Below, in pieces: positions 61,633 through 64,000 of a DNA stretch of 64,000 nt. The DNA lies in assembly GCF_000788395.1 (NCBI RefSeq), contig NZ_CP009888.1, positions 800,001 to 864,000 of the forward strand, written 5' to 3'. The DNA comes from Pseudoalteromonas piratica (GTDB lineage Bacteria; Pseudomonadota; Gammaproteobacteria; Enterobacterales; Alteromonadaceae). Made by a program: the position numbers and the translations under genes. The notes under the pieces were generated by a model, which had not been told where the DNA came from, searched no databases, and saw nothing but the letters and a program-made list of their open reading frames with translations. The stretch's first letter is position 1, and every line of letters begins with the position of its first letter.

Positions 61633-63750
61633 ATGGCACGTACAACTCCAATTGAGCGTTATCGCAATATCGGTATTTGTGCCCACGTAGATGCGGGTAA
61701 AACCACCACTACAGAACGTGTTCTTTTCTATACCGGTCTTAGTCATAAGATCGGTGAAGTTCACGACGGTGCCGCAACTATGGACTGGATGGAGCAGGAG
61801 CAAGAGCGTGGTATCACGATCACTTCTGCTGCAACCACGTGTTTCTGGAAAGGGATGGACGCTCAGTTCGAAGACCACCGTATCAATATTATTGATACGC
61901 CAGGACACGTAGACTTCACTATCGAAGTAGAGCGTTCTTTACGCGTACTTGATGGTGCGGTTGTAGTACTTTGTGCTTCATCTGGTGTCCAGCCACAAAC
62001 GGAAACGGTGTGGCGACAAGCAAATAAATATGAAGTACCACGCATGATCTTTGTTAATAAGATGGACCGCGTAGGTGCTGACTTCTTGATGGTAGTTGAG
62101 CAGGTTAAGAGCCGTTTAGGCGCTGTACCTGTACCAATCCAACTTGCTATCGGTGCTGAAGACGACTTCAAAGGAGTCGTTGATCTTATCAAGATGAAAG
62201 CAATTAACTGGTCTGAAGAAGATCAGGGTATGAGCTTCACTTACGAAGAGATTCCTGCTGACCTTCAAGACCTTGCTGAAGAATGGCGTGCTCATTTAGT
62301 TGAGTCTGCTGCTGAAGCAAACGAAGAGTTAATGGAAAAGTACCTAGAAGATGGTGAATTAACGGAAGAAGAAATCAAAGCAGCAATTCGTCAACGTACG
62401 CTTGCGAACGAAATCGTTCCAATGGCCTGTGGTTCTGCATTTAAGAACAAAGGTGTTCAAGCGGTACTTGATGCTGTGATTGAATTCATGCCGTCACCAA
62501 CTGAAGTTAAGCAAATCCAAGGTGTTTTAGACGACGGTGAGACAGAAGAAGAACGTCCTGCTGATGATAACGCACCATTTGCGGCGCTTGCATTTAAGAT
62601 TGCAACCGACCCATTTGTTGGAACGCTAACTTTCTTCCGCGTTTACTCAGGTGTTGTAGCCACTGGTGATACAGTTTACAACCCAGTTAAAGCTAAACGT
62701 GAGCGTTTTGGTCGTATTGTGCAAATGCACTCAAATGACCGTCAAGAGATTAAAGAAGTTCGCGCTGGCGACATCGCGGCAGCAATTGGTCTGAAAGATG
62801 TAACAACAGGTGACACACTGTGTTCACTTGATTCGCACATTACACTTGAGCGCATGGAATTCCCTGAGCCAGTAATTTCAGTAGCGGTAGAACCGCGTAC
62901 CAAAGCTGACCAAGAAAAAATGGGTATTGCACTAGGTAAACTAGCTGCAGAAGATCCATCTTTCCGTGTCGAAACAGATGAAGAATCAGGCCAGACCATC
63001 ATTTCAGGAATGGGTGAACTTCACTTAGATATTATCGTTGATCGTATGAAACGTGAATTCAGCGTTGAATGTAACGTTGGTAAACCTCAGGTTGCGTATC
63101 GTGAAGCTATCCGCTCAACTGTTGAAGTTGAAGGGAAGTTTGTACGTCAGTCTGGTGGTCGCGGACAATATGGTCACGTTTGGCTGAAACTTGAGCCAAT
63201 GGACTTTACAGAAGAAGATGCTGAAAACTTCGAATTCGTTAACGAAATCGTTGGAGGCGTTGTTCCAAAAGAGTACATTCCTGCGGTAGAAAAAGGTGTC
63301 GCTGAGCAAATGCAAAATGGTGTATTAGCTGGCTTCCCTGTATTAGGCGTTAGAGCGACGTTATATGATGGTTCATTCCATGATGTAGACTCGAATGAAA
63401 TGGCGTTTAAGATCGCAGGTTCTATGGCATTCAAGAAAGGTGCGCTTGAAGCGAACCCAGCCTTATTAGAACCAGTTATGAAGGTTGAAGTCATCACTCC
63501 AGAAGAAAATATGGGTGATGTTGTAGGCGACTTAAACCGTCGTCGCGGTATGATCGAAGGCATGGACGAAGCGCCAGGTGGTCTTAAGCAAGTTAACGCA
63601 CAAGTGCCGCTTGCTGAGATGTTCGGTTATGCAACAGACCTTCGTTCTGCTACGCAAGGTCGTGCTTCGTACTCGATGGAATTCCTCAAGTACGCTGAAG
63701 CATCATCAAATGTAGCGGAAGCAATTATTGCAGCTCGCGCTGTTAAGTAA
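61633..63750 (+). CDS. fusA: Elongation factor G
   Basis: This 705-residue GTPase has [20 protein letters not shown] and NKMD, and all five domains. It matches the E. coli str-operon EF-G (704). It drives translocation and, with RRF, ribosome recycling. A second form is at 45964. Confidence 0.98.
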   Translation: MARTTPIERYRNIGICAHVDAGKTTTTERVLFYTGLSHKIGEVHDGAATMDWMEQEQERGITITSAATTCFWKGMDAQFEDHRINIIDTPGHVDFTIEVERSLRVLDGAVVVLCASSGVQPQTETVWRQANKYEVPRMIFVNKMDRVGADFLMVVEQVKSRLGAVPVPIQLAIGAEDDFKGVVDLIKMKAINWSEEDQGMSFTYEEIPADLQDLAEEWRAHLVESAAEANEELMEKYLEDGELTEEEIKAAIRQRTLANEIVPMACGSAFKNKGVQAVLDAVIEFMPSPTEVKQIQGVLDDGETEEERPADDNAPFAALAFKIATDPFVGTLTFFRVYSGVVATGDTVYNPVKAKRERFGRIVQMHSNDRQEIKEVRAGDIAAAIGLKDVTTGDTLCSLDSHITLERMEFPEPVISVAVEPRTKADQEKMGIALGKLAAEDPSFRVETDEESGQTIISGMGELHLDIIVDRMKREFSVECNVGKPQVAYREAIRSTVEVEGKFVRQSGGRGQYGHVWLKLEPMDFTEEDAENFEFVNEIVGGVVPKEYIPAVEKGVAEQMQNGVLAGFPVLGVRATLYDGSFHDVDSNEMAFKIAGSMAFKKGALEANPALLEPVMKVEVITPEENMGDVVGDLNRRRGMIEGMDEAPGGLKQVNAQVPLAEMFGYATDLRSATQGRASYSMEFLKYAEASSNVAEAIIAARAVK

Positions 63751-63760
63751 TTTTAGTTCG

Positions 63761-63783
63761 GTCCGATTCATGTGGGATCGGAC
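63761..63783 (+). ncRNA. Hairpin between fusA and tuf
   Basis: Seven-base arms gtccgat / atcggac, then tttaatttcttt. It may limit, but hardly stop, transcription into tuf. Confidence 0.5.
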
Positions 63784-63811
63784 TTTAATTTCTTTATAGG
63801 AATTTAAGAAA

Positions 63812-64000
63812 ATGGCAAAAGAAAAGTTTGAACGTTCGAAACCGCACGTAAACGTAGGTACAATCGGCCACGTTGACCACGGTAAAACAACTCTAACTGC
63901 AGCAATCACTAACGTACTTGCAAAAGTATACGGTGGTGAAGCGAAAGACTTCTCAGCAATCGATAACGCTCCAGAAGAGCGTGAGCGTGGTATCACAATC
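63812..64000 (+). CDS. tuf: Elongation factor Tu, second copy, cut by window end
   Basis: The first 63 codons are present. They are identical base for base to the first copy at 44517-44705. The upstream flank is quite different (ttataggaatttaagaaa), so identity begins at the start codon. It is the last visible gene of the str operon. Confidence 0.97.
   Translation, partial: MAKEKFERSKPHVNVGTIGHVDHGKTTLTAAITNVLAKVYGGEAKDFSAIDNAPEERERGITI

Overview
The window reads as chromosomal DNA from a marine gammaproteobacterium of the order Alteromonadales, most likely Pseudoalteromonas. This rests on the AT-leaning base composition, the E. coli-like order of the tRNA-tuf-secE-nusG-rpl-rpoBC block, two EF-G paralogues of the Vibrio/Pseudoalteromonas type, a type III pantothenate kinase, a TorF-like porin, and the close match of the ribosomal proteins to gammaproteobacterial ones. 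The genus is an inference from remembered families, not from a search.

Layout. 1-2850: the end of an rRNA operon (23S lacking its 5' part, then 5S and a terminator). 3270-28300: accessory and housekeeping genes. In order these are a penicillin-acylase-type hydrolase; a BlaI/BlaR1-type repressor and membrane protease pair with two palindromic operators, divergent from a periplasmic metallo-beta-lactamase-fold protein; an SPFH protein with a zinc ribbon partner; a DUF1653 protein with an iodotyrosine-deiodinase-like flavoprotein; a small unknown protein and a small lipoprotein; ahpC-ahpF; an ABC ATPase with a permease/M1-peptidase fusion; an esterase-like protein without the catalytic serine; FAH hydrolase; aldo/keto reductase; porin; an unknown protein; a tandem GNAT; a MocR-like regulator; and AsmA. 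28500-37130: the spc and alpha ribosomal operons (rplN to rplQ), including the S4-binding alpha leader, with no S10 operon upstream. 37140-41100: a heptanucleotide tandem repeat, a CsgD/VpsT-like regulator, a HIT protein, a DUF2057 protein and an M1 aminopeptidase. 41160-64000: murB-birA-coaX, four tRNAs and tuf, a second EF-G, tRNA-Trp, secE-nusG, rplKA, rplJL-rpoBC, and rpsL-rpsG-fusA-tuf (the last gene is cut by the window edge).

How the parts work together. Most of the right half is the translation and transcription apparatus, with recognisable autogenous control regions: the alpha leader for S4, the L10 leader, and intercistronic hairpins. The promoter of the str operon overlaps the terminator of rpoBC, so that only read-through RNA should carry the full terminator hairpin. 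The two tuf copies are identical over all 189 bases that can be compared. The left half has peroxide defence (AhpCF), a probable beta-lactam or envelope-stress switch (BlaI/BlaR1 plus a metallo-hydrolase), and several proteins that keep a family fold but have lost the usual catalytic residue.

I did not find a clear new multi-gene system such as a defence island, CRISPR array or prophage. The most interesting items are the nested str promoter and rpoC terminator, the MocR-like regulator with lysine replaced by aspartate, the BlaI operator pair, the deiodinase-like flavoprotein, the detached spc operon, and the heptamer repeat.
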